54,072 bases of DNA from Lutibacter sp. (GCA_030694935.1 JAUYUA010000078.1:1-54072); one strand, 5' to 3'; positions 43,337 to 53,610 are shown, numbered from the stretch's first letter. The notes: generated by a model not told the origin, from the sequence alone. Numbers and translations: made by a program.

Positions 43337-44980
43337 ATGAGAATATTTAAATCGATGTTTGTTGTTGCATTGGCAACAATTTCATTAGCAAGTTGCGGTT
43401 CTGTAAAATCTATTGCGGACAAACCAGTTCCGACCATGGAAACCACTATTTCCATGCCACAAAAGAAAGGCGCCATTGGCGAAGAACAATTCAACCATTG
43501 GGCACATGCCGATTTGGTGGCGGATACCATTCCCGGAATGAGCCTGGACAAAGCCTATAAATTTTTAGAGGGAAAAAAAGGCGTAACAGTTATTGTTGCC
43601 GTAATTGACTCTGGAATTGACATTGAGCATGAAGATTTAAAAGACGTTCTTTGGACCAATACCAAAGAAATTCCAGGAAATGGCATTGATGATGACAATA
43701 ATGGTTATGTGGATGATATTTACGGATGGAATTATTTAGGAGGAAATGGCGTTGCCGCTCCTGAACAATTGGAAATTACACGCATTGTGGCCAAATTAAA
43801 TCCGCGTTTTGAAGGTAAAAAATTGGAAGATATCAGTGAAGCCGACAAAGCCGACTTTAAAAAATACCAGGAATATGTGGAAGAGTTTAAAACGGCTTCC
43901 TCAAGACATTTCCAAACCTTGACCCGTATGGAGCAAATAGCCGATAATTTTGCGGCAGTTAAGAAATACTTGGGCAAACAAGCCATTACCTTGGAAGATT
44001 TACAGGGAATAAATACGGATGACCAAAAATTAAAAGCGCAAGTAGGCGATTTGATTGGTTTATTTGGCAGAGGTTTAGATGAAGATGCTTATTTAGACTA
44101 TTATGAAACTCAAAAGAAAAATAAAAACTACGATTTTAATTTTGACGGACGCACCATTGTTGGCGACAATCCGGAAGATTTTAACGATAGAAATTACGGA
44201 AACGGATTTGTGATCGGTTCAAAAGAGGAAGAATCTCACGGAACGCACGTTGCCGGAATTATTTTGGCCTCAAGAAATAACAACAAAGGATTGCAAGGTG
44301 TTGCCCACAACGCAAAATTAATGTCTGTTCGGGCGGTGCCAGATGGTGATGAGCGCGATAAAGATGTTGCGTTGGCAATTAGATATGCCGTAGACAATGG
44401 CGCTAAAGTAATCAACATGAGTTTTGGAAAAAGCTTTTCACCGAACAAAGAATGGGTTTTTGACGCTATAAAATACGCCGAAAAACACGATGTTTTGTTG
44501 GTGCACGCTGCCGGAAACGACAATAAAAATATTGATGTAAAAGACAATTTCCCAAATGATTCTGAAGATAAAGTAACTGAAATTTCAGATAATGTAATTA
44601 CCATTGGGGCATTGAGCGCCAATTTCAACGAAAATATGCCGGCTTCATTTTCTAATTACGGCAAACTAAATGTTGATGTTTTTGCGCCTGGAGTGCAAAT
44701 TTATTCAACAGTGCCAAAAGATGAATATGCAAAATACAGCGGAACTTCTATGGCATCGCCAGAAGTTGCAGGTATTGCCACATTAATTCGTTCTTATTAT
44801 CCACAATTGTCTGCAAGTCAGGTAAAACACATTATTATGAATTCAGGTGTTAAAGTAAATTTACAAGTGCTTGTTCCTGGGCAAAAAGGTGAAAAAGCGC
44901 CGTTTTCAAGCTTGTCAAAAGCAGGAAGTATCGCAAATGCTTACAACGCCTTGTTATTGGCCGATAAAATGGTGAATTAA
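43337..44980 (+). CDS. S8 subtilase lipoprotein with long insertion
   Basis: The 547-residue protein has a lipoprotein signal (SLASC, Cys20). The triad is Asp91 (VIDSGID), His304 (SHGTHVAGI) and Ser471 (SGTSMASPE), with HAAGND as the oxyanion site. The Asp-His distance of 213 residues is far above that of compact subtilases; the insert is charged and largely helical (residues about 130-270). No I9 propeptide is evident. It starts 14 bp after the MBL gene, so they may be cotranscribed. Confidence 0.92.
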   Translation: MRIFKSMFVVALATISLASCGSVKSIADKPVPTMETTISMPQKKGAIGEEQFNHWAHADLVADTIPGMSLDKAYKFLEGKKGVTVIVAVIDSGIDIEHEDLKDVLWTNTKEIPGNGIDDDNNGYVDDIYGWNYLGGNGVAAPEQLEITRIVAKLNPRFEGKKLEDISEADKADFKKYQEYVEEFKTASSRHFQTLTRMEQIADNFAAVKKYLGKQAITLEDLQGINTDDQKLKAQVGDLIGLFGRGLDEDAYLDYYETQKKNKNYDFNFDGRTIVGDNPEDFNDRNYGNGFVIGSKEEESHGTHVAGIILASRNNNKGLQGVAHNAKLMSVRAVPDGDERDKDVALAIRYAVDNGAKVINMSFGKSFSPNKEWVFDAIKYAEKHDVLLVHAAGNDNKNIDVKDNFPNDSEDKVTEISDNVITIGALSANFNENMPASFSNYGKLNVDVFAPGVQIYSTVPKDEYAKYSGTSMASPEVAGIATLIRSYYPQLSASQVKHIIMNSGVKVNLQVLVPGQKGEKAPFSSLSKAGSIANAYNALLLADKMVN

Positions 44981-45009
44981 AACCAAAAACTTATAATTTT
45001 CTGTTAAAA

Positions 45010-45038
45010 AAACACACGGCTTGCCGTGTGTTTTTTTG
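45010..45038 (+). terminator. Terminator after the second subtilase
   Basis: AACACACGGC and GCCGTGTGTT form a perfect stem around TT, followed by a T-run, 30 bp after the stop codon. Confidence 0.88.
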
Positions 45039-45083
45039 TTTTATAAAGTTATGATTATATTGCGGCAAATAAACAAATCCCTT

Positions 45084-46928
45084 ATGAATAGATTTTTGGT
45101 ATACCTTTTTGCAATTATTTCAACCGCAGTTTTTGCGCAAAATAATACGACTTACTGGCAGCAACATGCAGATTACAAAATGGTTGTGGATATTGATGCG
45201 GAAAATTATCAGTATAAAGGAATTCAGGAATTGGAATACACCAACAATTCTCCGGATGAATTAAATTTTGTTTTTTATCATTTGTACTTCAACGCTTTTC
45301 AGCCAAACAGTGAAATGGATGCCAGATTGCAATCTGTTGTTGATCCCGACAAAAGAATGGTGAACAATATTGGCACCAAAGAAAATCCGGTTTATGAAAG
45401 CAGAATCGCCAAATTGAAAACCAATGAAATTGGCTATTTAAAAGTATTGTCGTTAAAACAAAACCTAAAAGACGTAACATTCAGCATCGACGGAACCGTG
45501 TTAAAAGTATCTTTAAATGAAGCAATTCAACCGGGAGAGAAAGTAAAATTTGACATGGCTTTTGAAGGACAGGTGCCTGTTCATATTCGCAGGGCCGGCA
45601 GAAACAGTGTGGATGGCGTGGCACTTTCTATGGCGCAATGGTATCCGAAAATGGCGGAATACGATTTTGAAGGCTGGCACGCAGATGCTTATATTGCCCG
45701 TGAATTTCACGGAGTTTGGGCAAATTTTGACGTGACGCTTCATATTGATAAAACCTATACCGTTGGCGGAACAGGTTATTTGCAAAATCCGCAGGAAGTT
45801 GGCCATGGCTATGAAGATAAAACCAAGGCACTGAAGCTTCCGAAGGGAAAAAAACTGAAATGGCATTTTGTGGCGCCTAATGTGCACGATTTTACCTGGG
45901 CAGCCGATCCAAATTATGTGCACGATATTTTAAAAACCGCCAACGGAACAGAACTTCATTTCTTCTATAAAAAAGACAAAAAATATGCAAAAGCATGGAA
46001 AGCAGTTCAGCCTTTAACAGAAAAAGCATTGCACTATTTCAATGAAAATATTGGAGAATATCCTTGGAAACAGTATTCCGTAATTCAAGGCGGCGATGGC
46101 GGTATGGAATATGCCATGTGCACTTTAATTGAGGGCGGAGAAACCTTAAATGACATAGTTGGAACCGTTTTTCACGAACTGGCACATAGCTGGTTTCAAC
46201 AAATTTTGGCAACCAATGAAAGCAAACATTCTTGGATGGATGAAGGTTTTACTTCGTATGTTTCAACAATGGCTTCCAGCTTAATTTTAGAAGGCGGTGA
46301 CGGAAAACCAAATGCAAAAGGTTACAAAAACTATTTTTACGCGGTAAAAAACAATATTGAAGAACCATTAACCACGCACGCTGACCGATTTAACACCAAT
46401 GCCGCTTTCAGTATTGGAAGTTATACCAAAGGAAGTATGTTTCTGTCGCAACTGAATTATATCATCGGAGAAGAAAATGTGCAAAAAACCATCAAAAAAT
46501 ATTTTGAAGATTTTAAATTCAAACACCCAACACCCAATGATATTAAACGAACTGCCGAGAAAATTTCGGGAATTCAGTTGGATTGGTTTTTGAATGAATG
46601 GACGCAAACAATGCATACCATAGATTATGCCGTGGCGAAAGTTGAGGGAACTTCGGTTACGTTGGCACGAGTTGGGCAAATGCCAATGCCAATTGATGTT
46701 TCTGTAGTTTATGTTGATGGAAGCACAGAAAATTTTTACATTCCTTTAAGTATGATGCTTGGCGAAAAAACCACCGATGCAACATTAATTAAAAATTGGT
46801 CTTGGACACATCCAACTTACACTTTTCCCGTTTCAAAAGAAGTGAAAAAAGTTGAAATTGATCCTTCACAATTGATGGCGGATATTGAAAGAGGGAATAA
46901 TGTGTTTGAATCTGGCAAAGGGATTTAA
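45084..46928 (+). CDS. Secreted M1 family aminopeptidase
   Basis: I place the start at ATG 45084, which gives a signal peptide (MNRFLVYLFAIISTAVFAQ) and 614 residues; the longer frame runs into the preceding terminator. The gluzincin site is HELAH at residues 364-368 with Glu387 as third zinc ligand. The exopeptidase motif reads GGMEY, not the usual GAMEN. An N-terminal beta domain precedes the catalytic domain. It trims peptides from the N-terminus in the periplasm. Confidence 0.92.
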   Translation: MNRFLVYLFAIISTAVFAQNNTTYWQQHADYKMVVDIDAENYQYKGIQELEYTNNSPDELNFVFYHLYFNAFQPNSEMDARLQSVVDPDKRMVNNIGTKENPVYESRIAKLKTNEIGYLKVLSLKQNLKDVTFSIDGTVLKVSLNEAIQPGEKVKFDMAFEGQVPVHIRRAGRNSVDGVALSMAQWYPKMAEYDFEGWHADAYIAREFHGVWANFDVTLHIDKTYTVGGTGYLQNPQEVGHGYEDKTKALKLPKGKKLKWHFVAPNVHDFTWAADPNYVHDILKTANGTELHFFYKKDKKYAKAWKAVQPLTEKALHYFNENIGEYPWKQYSVIQGGDGGMEYAMCTLIEGGETLNDIVGTVFHELAHSWFQQILATNESKHSWMDEGFTSYVSTMASSLILEGGDGKPNAKGYKNYFYAVKNNIEEPLTTHADRFNTNAAFSIGSYTKGSMFLSQLNYIIGEENVQKTIKKYFEDFKFKHPTPNDIKRTAEKISGIQLDWFLNEWTQTMHTIDYAVAKVEGTSVTLARVGQMPMPIDVSVVYVDGSTENFYIPLSMMLGEKTTDATLIKNWSWTHPTYTFPVSKEVKKVEIDPSQLMADIERGNNVFESGKGI

Positions 46929-46997
46929 TTTAAATCAGCAAGGATAAAAACCGAAAAAAATTACGCTTTAATTAATCTAAACTGTTTAATAAACTAT

Positions 46998-47633
46998 TCA
47001 TAAATTGGTAATTCCAGGGGTTTTATGAATGTGAGTTTTATCCTCCAGTTGACTCAACACAAAATGCGCAACACTGGCTCTTGAAATCATTTTTGTCAAA
47101 ATATAACTTCCAACATTATGGCCATGTTTGTAAGTTGTGTTTATTTTCCCATTGGTAAGTTGGCCCGGCCTAACAATGGTCCAATCTAAATTACTTTTCA
47201 TAATTAATTTTTCTTGTTTGGATTTATCAAAAAAATAGAAATAAAGAATCACGGGAATTGTGAAGAGCGAATAATACAAACCAAGCTTAAATTTGCTGTC
47301 ATTTACGCCAAGAGACGTTATGCAAACAAAGCGCTTTATGTTATTTTTTTCCATCGCATCAATAATATTTGCAGTTCCTTTAGAAAGAATCGTTGTTTTA
47401 AAAAAGAACTTTTTATGCCCCAAAACAGAAATCACAGCATCTTGTCCTACCATCGCTTTTTCAAAAGTATCCGGACTTAGAACATTTCCTTTTATTGCCT
47501 TAAGGTTTGGATGGTTAAGGTTTAGTTTATTGGGATTACGAACTATTGCGGTAATTAGATGCCCTTGTGCAAGCCCTTGTTTAATTATTTCAAGTCCGGT
47601 TTTTCCTGTTCCGCCAATGAGTAAGAATTTCAT
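46998..47633 (-). CDS. NAD(P)H-binding atypical SDR protein
   Basis: The 211-residue protein opens with the dinucleotide-binding loop LLIGGTGKTGLEII and has AIKGNVLSPDTFEKAMVGQDAVISVLG and TIVRPGQLTNG, the pattern of NAD(P)-binding SDR-like flavin reductase/BVR-B homologues. It is cytoplasmic. The substrate is unknown. Confidence 0.85.
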   Translation of the reverse strand: MKFLLIGGTGKTGLEIIKQGLAQGHLITAIVRNPNKLNLNHPNLKAIKGNVLSPDTFEKAMVGQDAVISVLGHKKFFFKTTILSKGTANIIDAMEKNNIKRFVCITSLGVNDSKFKLGLYYSLFTIPVILYFYFFDKSKQEKLIMKSNLDWTIVRPGQLTNGKINTTYKHGHNVGSYILTKMISRASVAHFVLSQLEDKTHIHKTPGITNL

Positions 47634-47824
47634 AATTGTAAATTTAGCATTAAAACATAAAGTTAATTAATTTGGAGATTGGCTTAATTTTTTTAAATAC
47701 TGAAGTGCCGGTTTAAACTGATAAACTGTATTTCTGAATAACGATTAATGAAAGTTGAATTTTATTTAAAACAACATGATTCTGTTAAATTATTTACCTT
47801 AGCCAATCAGAAAATAGCCTTTAA

Positions 47825-48394
47825 ATGTCTGTAACCGATAAACAATTTTTAAATCCGGAAAAATGGGTCAGCTTGCATGCCGATTATCTTTTCAATTATA
47901 CCATTAGCCGGCTTAACGACAGGGATTTGGCCAAAGATTTGGTACAGGACACTTTTTTTTCGGCCTTAAAGGCAAAGGATAATTTTAAAGGAGAATCCAG
48001 CGAACGCACTTGGTTAATCGCTATATTAAAACGTAAAATTGTTGATTATTACCGTAAAATTAATTCGATTAAAGGAAAGGCTGAAGTGCGTATGAGTTTT
48101 TATGCGGAAGGCGAAAGAGAAGGTGAATGGCTGGAAGAACGTGCGCCAACCGACTGGAGCGGTGAAATTGAAAAAAAGATTGAAAATGAAGAATTGGCCA
48201 TTGTTTTGGAAAAATGCATCGAAAGCCTGCCCGAAAAATACGCTATGGTTTTTAGGATGAAAACCGTGCATCAAATTGAAACGGAGGATATTTGTAATGA
48301 ACTTGAAATTACTTCGACAAATTTTTGGGTAATTATTCACAGAGCCCGAACCCAACTCAGAAAGTGCATGGAAGAAAATTGGTTTAAAATTTAA
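47825..48394 (+). CDS. ECF-type RNA polymerase sigma factor
   Basis: The 189-residue protein has sigma region 2 (DYLFNYTISRLNDRDLAKDLVQDTFFSALKA class, residues about 20-55, then RTWLIAILKRKIVDYYRK) and region 4 (LPEKYAMVFRMKTVHQIETEDICNELEI class, ending VIIHRARTQLRKCM). It should direct transcription of a small stress regulon. An 84-residue zinc-binding protein gene follows 11 bp downstream and is probably its anti-sigma factor. Confidence 0.93.
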   Translation: MSVTDKQFLNPEKWVSLHADYLFNYTISRLNDRDLAKDLVQDTFFSALKAKDNFKGESSERTWLIAILKRKIVDYYRKINSIKGKAEVRMSFYAEGEREGEWLEERAPTDWSGEIEKKIENEELAIVLEKCIESLPEKYAMVFRMKTVHQIETEDICNELEITSTNFWVIIHRARTQLRKCMEENWFKI

Positions 48395-48405
48395 AATATA
48401 TTGAC

Positions 48406-48660
48406 ATGAAAATTACATGCAATGAAGCAACTGAAATTTGCGACAAAAGCCAATATAAGGAGGCCTCCTTTTGGGAAAAAATAAAACTTGGCACTCATTT
48501 ATTTTTATGTAAAAAATGCGGACTTTACGCCAAACAAAACAAAATGATGAGTGTTTGTTTGCGAAAATTAAAGGAAGCGGAAAGCCATAAAACGCATCAT
48601 TTAAATCAAGATGAAATGAATTGCATGGCGCAGGAATTAAAAACCAAAATAGAAGCATAA
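48406..48660 (+). CDS. Small zinc-binding protein, probable anti-sigma factor
   Basis: The 84-residue protein has His-x3-Cys-x2-Cys (HLFLCKKC, residues about 31-38), the zinc anti-sigma motif, plus an upstream cysteine-rich CNEATEIC. It has no membrane segment, so it would be a soluble, possibly redox-responsive, partner of the adjacent sigma factor. Confidence 0.75.
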   Translation: MKITCNEATEICDKSQYKEASFWEKIKLGTHLFLCKKCGLYAKQNKMMSVCLRKLKEAESHKTHHLNQDEMNCMAQELKTKIEA

Positions 48661-48758
48661 TCCATAAATAGACCTTAAAGATTGCTTTTGAGAATTAATT
48701 TATCGAGGAATTTACGTTGAACTTAGTGCCTTTTGTTTCCTTTAAAATATAAAATAAA

Positions 48759-49400
48759 ATGAGTTTTTTACCTGAAAAAATAGACGATTACGTTGTAAAT
48801 CATTCCCAAAAAGAACCAGAACTTTTACAGCAGTTGAATAAGGAAACTTGGCAAAAAGTGTTAAATCCCAGGATGTTGAGCGGAGGTTATCAGGGCAGGA
48901 TTTTGGCGATGATTTCTAAATTAATCCAGCCAAAAAACATTTTGGAAATTGGCACTTATACCGGTTATTCGGCTTTATGTTTGGCGGAAGGAATGCAAAA
49001 AAACGGAACGCTTTTCACCATTGATAAAAATGAAGAACTGGAAGATTTTGCCAAAAAATATTTTGAGCAATCACCACATAATGCACAAATAAAACAATTG
49101 GTTGGAAATGCTTTGGACATTATCCCAACCTTAAACGAAAAATTCGATCTGGTTTTTATTGATGCGGATAAAGAAAATTACATTACCTATTTTAAGATGG
49201 TTATCGATAAAATGAATTCGGGTGGCGTAATTTTATCGGACAATGTGTTGTGGAGTGGAAAAGTTGTTGAAAAAATTGAACCCCATGATAAGGATACTCA
49301 GGCCTTGGTTGCATACAATGAATTGTTAAATAATGACGATAGAATTGAAACTATTTTGCTGCCAATCAGGGATGGATTGTCGATTAGCAGGGTGAAATAA
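48759..49400 (+). CDS. SAM-dependent O-methyltransferase
   Basis: The 213-residue enzyme belongs to the catechol/caffeoyl-CoA O-methyltransferase family: LEIGTYTGYSALCLAEGM for SAM, FDLVFIDADKENY for the metal, and GGVILSDNVLWSGKV downstream. It is cytoplasmic. The substrate is unknown. Confidence 0.9.
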   Translation: MSFLPEKIDDYVVNHSQKEPELLQQLNKETWQKVLNPRMLSGGYQGRILAMISKLIQPKNILEIGTYTGYSALCLAEGMQKNGTLFTIDKNEELEDFAKKYFEQSPHNAQIKQLVGNALDIIPTLNEKFDLVFIDADKENYITYFKMVIDKMNSGGVILSDNVLWSGKVVEKIEPHDKDTQALVAYNELLNNDDRIETILLPIRDGLSISRVK

Positions 49401-49431
49401 GCAGGAATTTTTTGATGCGGTAATTTGAAAA

Positions 49432-49962
49432 TTATCTTTCTCTTTTAACAGATCCGTTCTCTTCTTCTTTGATGTCTTTAACTTCAGGTTCAGTAGAATT
49501 TTCAGCAGCATTTTTAACTTCTTCTGTTGGCGTTTCAGAATTTTTAAGGTCTATGGCCGTAGTTGAGGAATCGGCGGTAATATTGGCTGATATGTCGGTT
49601 ACCGTATTTTTTGCATCCTTTGGCTTGGTAAAATAACTCACCAAATTTCCGTCGGCATCTTTTAAAGGATTTATGGATTTTTCAATATCATCCGTAACTT
49701 TTTTCATAGGGTTAGAAAAGTCGTCAAAATTGTCTTTTATCCTATTTACCTCATTTCTCACTTTTGCGGCCACATCAATATCAATGTTATTTTTTTCGGC
49801 GCTATTGTGTATTTCACGCTTAATGTCATTGGTTGCATTTTTAATTTGACGCATTCCTTTTCCCAGTTCGCGTGCAATTTCCGGAAGTTTATCTGCACCA
49901 AAAACCATCACAACCACCAATAAAATTACAAATATTTCGCCACCGCTGATAAATAAAAACAT
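49432..49962 (-). CDS. tatA: Sec-independent translocase protein, TatA/B family
   Basis: Starting at ATG 49962, the 176-residue protein has the TatA layout: a membrane segment (GGEIFVILLVVVMVFGADKLPE) with the FG hinge, an amphipathic helix (ARELGKGMRQIKNATNDIK) and a long acidic, disordered tail. Only one Tat gene is present here; tatC is not in the window. The tail is longer than in most TatA proteins, so a TatB-like role is possible. Confidence 0.85.
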   Translation of the reverse strand: MFLFISGGEIFVILLVVVMVFGADKLPEIARELGKGMRQIKNATNDIKREIHNSAEKNNIDIDVAAKVRNEVNRIKDNFDDFSNPMKKVTDDIEKSINPLKDADGNLVSYFTKPKDAKNTVTDISANITADSSTTAIDLKNSETPTEEVKNAAENSTEPEVKDIKEEENGSVKRER

Positions 49963-50041
49963 GTTCAAATATTTTAGAGGACAAAGATAGTTAAAAAACG
50001 ATTCAAAGAATTAATCTTAGCTAATACCTTTAATTCACAAC

Positions 50042-50059
50042 CCACGATTTAAATCGTGG
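50042..50059. terminator. Perfect palindrome after mutS
   Basis: CCACGATTTAAATCGTGG is an 18-bp perfect palindrome 3 bases beyond the mutS stop, in the gap before tatA. It may end transcription; the form is also typical of a dispersed repeat. Confidence 0.55.
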
Positions 50060-50061
50060 AC

Positions 50062-52668
50062 TTATTTCTTGGTAAGCATGCGTTTTATTTCATTCAACTT
50101 CATCAAGGCTTCAATAGGTGTAAGCGTATCGATGTTGGTTGAAAGAATTTCTTCTTTGATATTTTCAAGCAAAGGATCATCCAGCTTAAAAAAGCTCAAT
50201 TGCATGTCGTTTTCTGAAGCCGTTTTCAAGGTTTCTTTTACTGCGGAGTTGGTGTGGTTTTTTTCCAGTTGCTTCAGCATTTTTGTGGCTCTGTGAATAA
50301 CCGATGACGGCATACCTGCCAATTTAGCCACGTAAATTCCAAAACTGTGTTCGCTGCCGCCGGGAACCAATTTTCGCAGAAAAACCACTTTATCTTTCAG
50401 TTCTTTTACGGAAACGTTGAAGTTTTTTACTCGTTCAAACGTATTGGTCATATCATTTAATTCGTGGTAATGCGTGGCGAACAATGTTTTTGCTTTGGAC
50501 GGATGTTCATGCAAATATTCTGCAATGGCCCAGGCAATTGAAATTCCGTCGTAGGTGCTTGTTCCCCGGCCAATTTCATCCAAGAGCACCAAACTTCTTT
50601 CGGAAATATTGTTCAAAATACTGGCGGTTTCATTCATTTCAACCATAAAAGTTGATTCGCCCATAGAAATATTGTCACTGGCGCCAACACGCGTAAATAT
50701 TTTATCGACCACGCCAATTCGGGCGTTTTGCGCAGGCACGTAACTTCCCATTTGCGCCAACAGCACAATTAAGGCAGTTTGGCGTAAAATAGCCGATTTA
50801 CCGCTCATATTCGGACCGGTAATCATAATAATTTGTTGTTGGTTTCTGTTTAAAACAACATCGTTGGCAATGTATTCTTCTCCGATAGGCAATTGCTTTT
50901 CAATCACCGGATGGCGGCCGTTTTTAATTTCCAAATCGGTGCTTTCATCCAAAAGCGGACGTACATAATTGTTTTGCTTGGCCACTTCGGCAAAAGAACT
51001 CAAACAATCGATCTGGGCAATTAATTGGGCGTTTAGCTGTATGGGCTGAATGGAATCCATCAAAGAACTGATCAGTTCAGCAAAAAGTTCATATTCTAGT
51101 TTTCCTATTTTCTCTTCGGCGCCTAAAATTTTGGTTTCGTATTCTTTTAATTCCTCAGTAATATAGCGCTCGGCACTTACCAAAGTCTGTTTTCGAATCC
51201 AATCTTCAGGCACTTTGTCTTTGTGCGTATTGCGCACTTCAATATAATAGCCAAAAACATTGTTGAAGGAAATTTTTAGGGAAGAAATGCCGGTGCGTTC
51301 AATTTCACGCGCCTGCATATTATCTAAATAGCCTTTTCCCAAGGTTGAAATAGCGCGTAATTCATCCAATTCGGCCGAAACGCCGCTTGCAATGGCATTT
51401 CCTTTATTGATATTTACCGGAGCGTCTTCGTTTAATGTTTTGGTAATTTTTTCACGAATGGTGGTGCAGCTTTGCAGTTGTTCACCAATTATTTTTAACG
51501 CCTCGTTGTTGCTTTTTTCTGCGGACTCCTTTATGGGAATGATGGCGTTTAGTGAATTTTTTAGTGCCACAACTTCCCGCGGATTCACTTTTCCCACCGC
51601 CACTTTTGAAACCAACCGTTCAATATCGCTAATTTGCTTTATTTGATAAGTGGTTAATTCAAAAAAGTCGTCGTTGTCCATAAAATATTTTACAATATCG
51701 TGGCGCCTTTTGATGCGATTTAAATCTTTTAAAGGCAATGCAAGCCAGCGTTTAAGCAACCTGCCGCCCATAGGCGAAATTGTTTTGTCAATTACGTCCA
51801 AAAGCGTCACGGCATTTTGTGAATTGGAATGGTACAACTCTAAATTTCGAATGGTAAACCGGTCCATCCAAACGTAGTTTTCTTCGGATATCCGATTGAT
51901 GACCGCAATATGTTCTAATTTGTTGTGTTGTGTTTCTGAGAGATAATACAAAACCACGGCAGATGCAATGATGCCCTCTTCCAATTCTTCAATCCCAAAA
52001 CCTTTGAGGGTTTTCACTTTAAAGTGATTGGTTAAAGCTTCGTTGGCATATTCTGGCTGAAAAATCCAGTCTTCCAAATAAAAATTATAAAACCGATCGC
52101 CAAATAATTCGTTGAATTTCGCTTTGTGTTGTTTTTGTACCAATACTTCGCTCGGACTGAAATTTTGCAACAGTTTGTCTATATATTCTGCATTTCCCTG
52201 TGCGGTTAAAAATTCGCCGGTTGAAACATCCAAAAAGGAAACGCCAAGCAGTCTTTTTCCGAAATGCACCGCTGCCAAAAAGTTATTGGTTTTAGACTGT
52301 AAAACTTCATCGTTTAAGGAAACGCCAGGCGTTATCAATTCCGTAACACCACGTTTTACGATGGTTTTCGTCATTTTCGGATCTTCCAATTGGTCGCAAA
52401 TTGCCACGCGCATTCCTGCTTTTACCAATTTTGGAAGATAGGTGTTTAGTGAATGGTGCGGAAATCCGGCTAATGCGGTTTCTGATTCGCTGCCGGCACC
52501 GCGTTTGGTTAAGACGATTCCTAAAATGCGGGATGCTTTTTTGGCGTCTTCACCAAAAGTTTCGTAAAAATCACCAACCCTAAACAACAACATCGCATCA
52601 GGATATTTTGCCTTGATGGCATTGTATTGTTTCATTAAGGGAGAGACTTTATCGATTTTTGACGCCAA
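50062..52668 (-). CDS. mutS: DNA mismatch repair protein MutS
   Basis: The 868-residue protein is full length. The mismatch-reading Phe34-Tyr35-Glu36 is in VGDFYETFG, the Walker A is GPNMSGKS (Lys624), the Walker B is [16 protein letters not shown] and the FATHYHEL motif follows. The only sensible start is TTG 52668 (no in-frame ATG before Met12), which is where family members begin. Its mutL partner is not in the window. Confidence 0.95.
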   Translation of the reverse strand: MASKIDKVSPLMKQYNAIKAKYPDAMLLFRVGDFYETFGEDAKKASRILGIVLTKRGAGSESETALAGFPHHSLNTYLPKLVKAGMRVAICDQLEDPKMTKTIVKRGVTELITPGVSLNDEVLQSKTNNFLAAVHFGKRLLGVSFLDVSTGEFLTAQGNAEYIDKLLQNFSPSEVLVQKQHKAKFNELFGDRFYNFYLEDWIFQPEYANEALTNHFKVKTLKGFGIEELEEGIIASAVVLYYLSETQHNKLEHIAVINRISEENYVWMDRFTIRNLELYHSNSQNAVTLLDVIDKTISPMGGRLLKRWLALPLKDLNRIKRRHDIVKYFMDNDDFFELTTYQIKQISDIERLVSKVAVGKVNPREVVALKNSLNAIIPIKESAEKSNNEALKIIGEQLQSCTTIREKITKTLNEDAPVNINKGNAIASGVSAELDELRAISTLGKGYLDNMQAREIERTGISSLKISFNNVFGYYIEVRNTHKDKVPEDWIRKQTLVSAERYITEELKEYETKILGAEEKIGKLEYELFAELISSLMDSIQPIQLNAQLIAQIDCLSSFAEVAKQNNYVRPLLDESTDLEIKNGRHPVIEKQLPIGEEYIANDVVLNRNQQQIIMITGPNMSGKSAILRQTALIVLLAQMGSYVPAQNARIGVVDKIFTRVGASDNISMGESTFMVEMNETASILNNISERSLVLLDEIGRGTSTYDGISIAWAIAEYLHEHPSKAKTLFATHYHELNDMTNTFERVKNFNVSVKELKDKVVFLRKLVPGGSEHSFGIYVAKLAGMPSSVIHRATKMLKQLEKNHTNSAVKETLKTASENDMQLSFFKLDDPLLENIKEEILSTNIDTLTPIEALMKLNEIKRMLTKK

Positions 52669-52739
52669 TTTTTTAAGAATTTACATTAGTTTTGCGAAGT
52701 TACATTTTTAATTGAAAGATTGAAAAATTAAAAGATTGA

Positions 52740-52871
52740 AAACAATGAGTCAAGCAAAGAATATAGAGCAGAGAATAGAGAGAAGAGACTAATAATTTTG
52801 TTGCAGTTTTCAGTTTCAGTTGGCAGTTGCACCATTTAACGGTTAAATAAATAAACGATTAAACAATAACG
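52740..52871. repeat. Low-complexity repeat upstream of the methyltransferase
   Basis: The spacer contains AGAGAATAGAGAGAAGAGAC, then CAGTTTTCAGTTTCAGTTGG and AACGGTTAAATAAATAAACG strings. The first is the complement of the block at 18235-18300. Confidence 0.5.
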
Positions 52872-53402
52872 ATGAGAAAATTAAAAAACAGTGAATTGGA
52901 ACGATTGGATGTTGAAGCGTTTAAAAAAACGGCTAAAATTCCGCTGATTGTTGTTCTTGACAATATCAGAAGTCTGAACAATATTGGATCGGTTTTTAGG
53001 ACAAGCGATGCCTTTTTGATTGAAAAAATTTATTTGTGCGGCATCACGGCAAAACCGCCGCATAAGGACATTCACAAAACTGCTTTGGGCGCCACCGAAT
53101 CTGTGGAGTGGGAATACGTTGAAGATACACTTGAACTTATTGAGAGACTGAAAGATTCAAAAATTAAAATTTTGGCGATTGAACAGGCTGAAAATAGCAC
53201 GATGCTGCAAGATTTCAATATTGAACCCAAGCAAAAATATGCGGTTATTTTTGGAAATGAGGTAAAAGGCGTTCAACAAAAAGCGGTTTCTGCATCGGAT
53301 TATTGCATTGAAATTCCGCAATTTGGCACCAAACATTCTTTGAACATTTCGGTAAGTGTGGGTGTTGTTCTTTGGGATTTGTTCAAGAAATTAAGGTTTT
53401 AA
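52872..53402 (+). CDS. SpoU (TrmH) family RNA 2'-O-methyltransferase
   Basis: The 176-residue SPOUT protein has the three motifs: LDNIRSLNNIGSVFRTSDAF, YAVIFGNEVKGV and IPQFGTKHSLNISVSVGVVL. It methylates a ribose 2'-OH in tRNA or rRNA. It lacks the N-terminal domain of RlmB. The exact target is not clear. Confidence 0.9.
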   Translation: MRKLKNSELERLDVEAFKKTAKIPLIVVLDNIRSLNNIGSVFRTSDAFLIEKIYLCGITAKPPHKDIHKTALGATESVEWEYVEDTLELIERLKDSKIKILAIEQAENSTMLQDFNIEPKQKYAVIFGNEVKGVQQKAVSASDYCIEIPQFGTKHSLNISVSVGVVLWDLFKKLRF

Positions 53403-53468
53403 CTTTTTTAAGAGATGATTACTGACCTAATTTGTTAAATTAAAGATGTTTGCTAGGAAGCTAAAAAC

Positions 53469-53610
53469 TTAACCGCAAGTAACGCAAAGAAAAAAACGCA
53501 AAGTGCGCGATGTTGTTTTGGTTTATTGCTAAATTCTTGATGTTTGCTGTTAAAATTTAAAAGACTTAACCGCAAGGTACGCAAAGAAAAAACGCAAGGT
53601 GCGCAATGTT
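53469..53610. repeat. AACCGCAAG-ACGCAAAG repeat pair
   Basis: Two about 50-bp units (starting near 53469 and 53568) share CTTAACCGCAAG, ACGCAAAGAAAAAA, CGCAA(A/G)GTGCGC and ATGTTGTTT. They are inverted relative to the TTTGCGG blocks near 41009-41200. Confidence 0.7.

Noticed and set aside
45021-45083. N-terminal extension of the M1 aminopeptidase
   Set aside because: It reads through the terminator stem of the preceding gene and precedes a complete signal peptide.
47293-47670. 125-codon plus-strand open frame opposite the SDR-like gene
   Set aside because: It is antisense to a well-supported NAD(P)-binding protein and shows no motif of its own.
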